From the NCBI RefSeq assembly GCF_010093065.1, contig NZ_CP048113.1:4402001-4466000 (forward strand): a DNA stretch of 64,000 bases. The letters run 5' to 3'. A program made the translations under genes and the position numbers. Source of the DNA: Chitinophaga agri (GTDB lineage: Bacteria > Bacteroidota > Bacteroidia > Chitinophagales > Chitinophagaceae). Below, piece after piece: positions 62,803 through 64,000 of the stretch (within the stretch, counting starts at the first letter, position 1; each line of letters opens with the position of its first letter). The notes below the pieces were generated by a model. The model had not been told where the DNA came from, searched no databases, and was given only the letters and a program-made list of their open reading frames with translations.

Positions 62803-64000
62803 ATGACCAGAATTTTGTTGGTTTTGATAGGATTGTCATGGCTACTTTTATTATCCCATACACCGGTACAAGCCCAGCTACAGACTCCTTATATATTGAA
62901 TGGGGCTGCGACACAACGGACGTGCAACTGCTATGTTTTAACGGAAGATCAGGGTACTTCGAGCGGTACAGTATGGAATAAGAATAAGATCAGCCTGAAC
63001 GATTCATTTGACTACTTTTTTGATGTAAACCTGGGATGCAAGGATGAAAATGGTGCAGATGGCATCGGATTCATTCTGCAAACACAGGGCACCAACCTGG
63101 GGGCCACTGGTCAGGGGATCGGCTTTCAGAATATCAGACCATCGCTGGGAGTGATCATTGATACATGGCAGAATAGCGACGATGGTGACCCTTATTACGA
63201 CCATGTGTCCATTCAGATCAATGGAGACATTTCGCACAGCAGCACTAACAATCTGGCCGGTCCTGTTACGGCACTGGCCGGAAGCGACAATATTGAAGAC
63301 TGTAACTGGCATATCTTCCATATCAAATGGAATGCGGTCACTAAACAACTGGATGTCAGCATTGATGATTCGCTGCGCCTGCGTATAACCAAAGACTTGG
63401 TAACCGATGTATTCGGCAACGACCCTATGGTATATTGGGGCTTTGGCGCTGCTACCGGAGGAGCGTCCAATAAACAACAGTTCTGTGCGGCACTCCGTCC
63501 TGAATTACAGTTTGACAACAACCAGTTATTCTGTGACGGGTCAGCCATCGTCTTTGAGGACGACTCCAAATCATTTGGTACCATCACCCGCTGGCGATGG
63601 GATTTCGGCGATGGAACTACATCTGCAATAGCAGATCCTCCTCCTCATACCTACGCAAAACCTGGTAAATACCAGGTAAAAATGATCATAGAAGATAACA
63701 GTGGATGTGTGTCTGACACGATGAAGCAGGACATTACAATTGGCAGTTATCCGGTGCCTGACTTCTCTTACGATTCTCTTTGCACAGGAAGACCCATCAG
63801 CATCAGGGATCAAACAACCGTCGCTGTTGGTACGCTTCGTCAGTGGACATGGGACATGGGTAACGGGGTGATAGATCATTCATCATCGCCGGTCATCGCC
63901 TATGATAACACAGGGAATTACACAGTGACCTTGCAGGTCATGACAGCAGAAGGCTGCGGCGCAGCCACCACGAAACAGGTAAACGTATATCCCACACCTG
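62803..64000 (+). CDS. L-type lectin and PKD domain surface protein (cut by window edge)
   Basis: About 399 codons visible, open to the right edge. A signal peptide (residues 1-25, LLVLIGLSWLLLLSHTPVQA) leads to an L-type-lectin-like domain at about 28-230 (FFDVNLGCKDENGADGIGFILQTQ; VIIDTWQNSDDGDPYYDHVSI; VYWGFGAATGG). PKD repeats follow (WRWDFGDGTTS from about 265; WTWDMGNGV from about 350). This order is typical of large Bacteroidota adhesins that end in a gliding or secretion C-terminal domain, which would lie beyond the window. Role in carbohydrate binding or adhesion is inferred. Confidence 0.8.
   Translation, partial: MTRILLVLIGLSWLLLLSHTPVQAQLQTPYILNGAATQRTCNCYVLTEDQGTSSGTVWNKNKISLNDSFDYFFDVNLGCKDENGADGIGFILQTQGTNLGATGQGIGFQNIRPSLGVIIDTWQNSDDGDPYYDHVSIQINGDISHSSTNNLAGPVTALAGSDNIEDCNWHIFHIKWNAVTKQLDVSIDDSLRLRITKDLVTDVFGNDPMVYWGFGAATGGASNKQQFCAALRPELQFDNNQLFCDGSAIVFEDDSKSFGTITRWRWDFGDGTTSAIADPPPHTYAKPGKYQVKMIIEDNSGCVSDTMKQDITIGSYPVPDFSYDSLCTGRPISIRDQTTVAVGTLRQWTWDMGNGVIDHSSSPVIAYDNTGNYTVTLQVMTAEGCGAATTKQVNVYPTP

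Overview
The window looks like the chromosome of a Bacteroidota species, most likely a Chitinophaga-like member of the Chitinophagaceae. The evidence is two SusC/SusD outer-membrane pairs, an ECF sigma/FecR pair, a LytS/LytTR pair, a DUF3078 beta-barrel, a split transketolase, a bacterial GGGP synthase and repeated TAnnTTTG-type promoter elements. No phage, insertion sequence, CRISPR array or rRNA operon is visible. Genus assignment is inference from gene style, not from a marker search.

Layout. 1-1085: 5' part of a FecR anti-sigma gene (runs off the left edge) and its ECF sigma factor, followed upstream by tandem terminator-ended elements that may be short RNAs. 1556-3315: WYL regulator and GyrI-like protein. 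3328-5569: acpP-fabF-rnc, fatty-acid synthesis plus RNase III. 5948-11504: complete RND efflux operon (adaptor, pump, TolC-like channel). 11627-13531: a secreted carboxypeptidase-regulatory-like protein and a divergent PRPP-synthetase-like gene. 13964-19116: first SusC/SusD pair, whose SusC carries an unusual repeat linker. 19510-20583: YcxB-like and a Lys/Glu-rich secreted protein. 20584-21659: AT-rich non-coding stretch. 21660-27545: GGGP synthase, LytTR regulator with its histidine kinase, dxs, and an FNR/ferredoxin reductase. 28355-28426: initiator tRNA-Met. 28599-31205: stress cluster of Dps, pirin, OsmC and YceI genes. 31472-35626: AraC regulator overlapping scpA, DUF3078, mscL, ppk2. 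35748-41321: DMT exporter, frr, WecA-like transferase, transketolase N-terminal half, LolC/E-like permease, rbfA. 41465-45081: MsbA-like ABC exporter, then a GT81-like glycosyltransferase fused to a degenerate HAD domain. 45383-49985: ileS and a DksA-like protein with a histone-H1-like tail. 50232-56229: PepSY-like protein, Cys-rich AraC regulator, AsmA/DUF748-like protein, gyrB. 56366-56460: a 95-nt near-perfect palindrome. 56676-61797: a lipoprotein and the second SusC/SusD pair. 61872-64000: SIMPL-domain protein and the 5' part of an L-type-lectin/PKD surface protein that runs off the right edge.

Most of the window is housekeeping and envelope genes. The items most worth a second look are the GT/pseudo-HAD fusion (43549-45081), the long palindrome (56366-56460), the tailed DksA-like protein (45383-46429), the tandem RNA-like elements near 1150-1480 with a relative near 21100, and the repeat linker in the first SusC.
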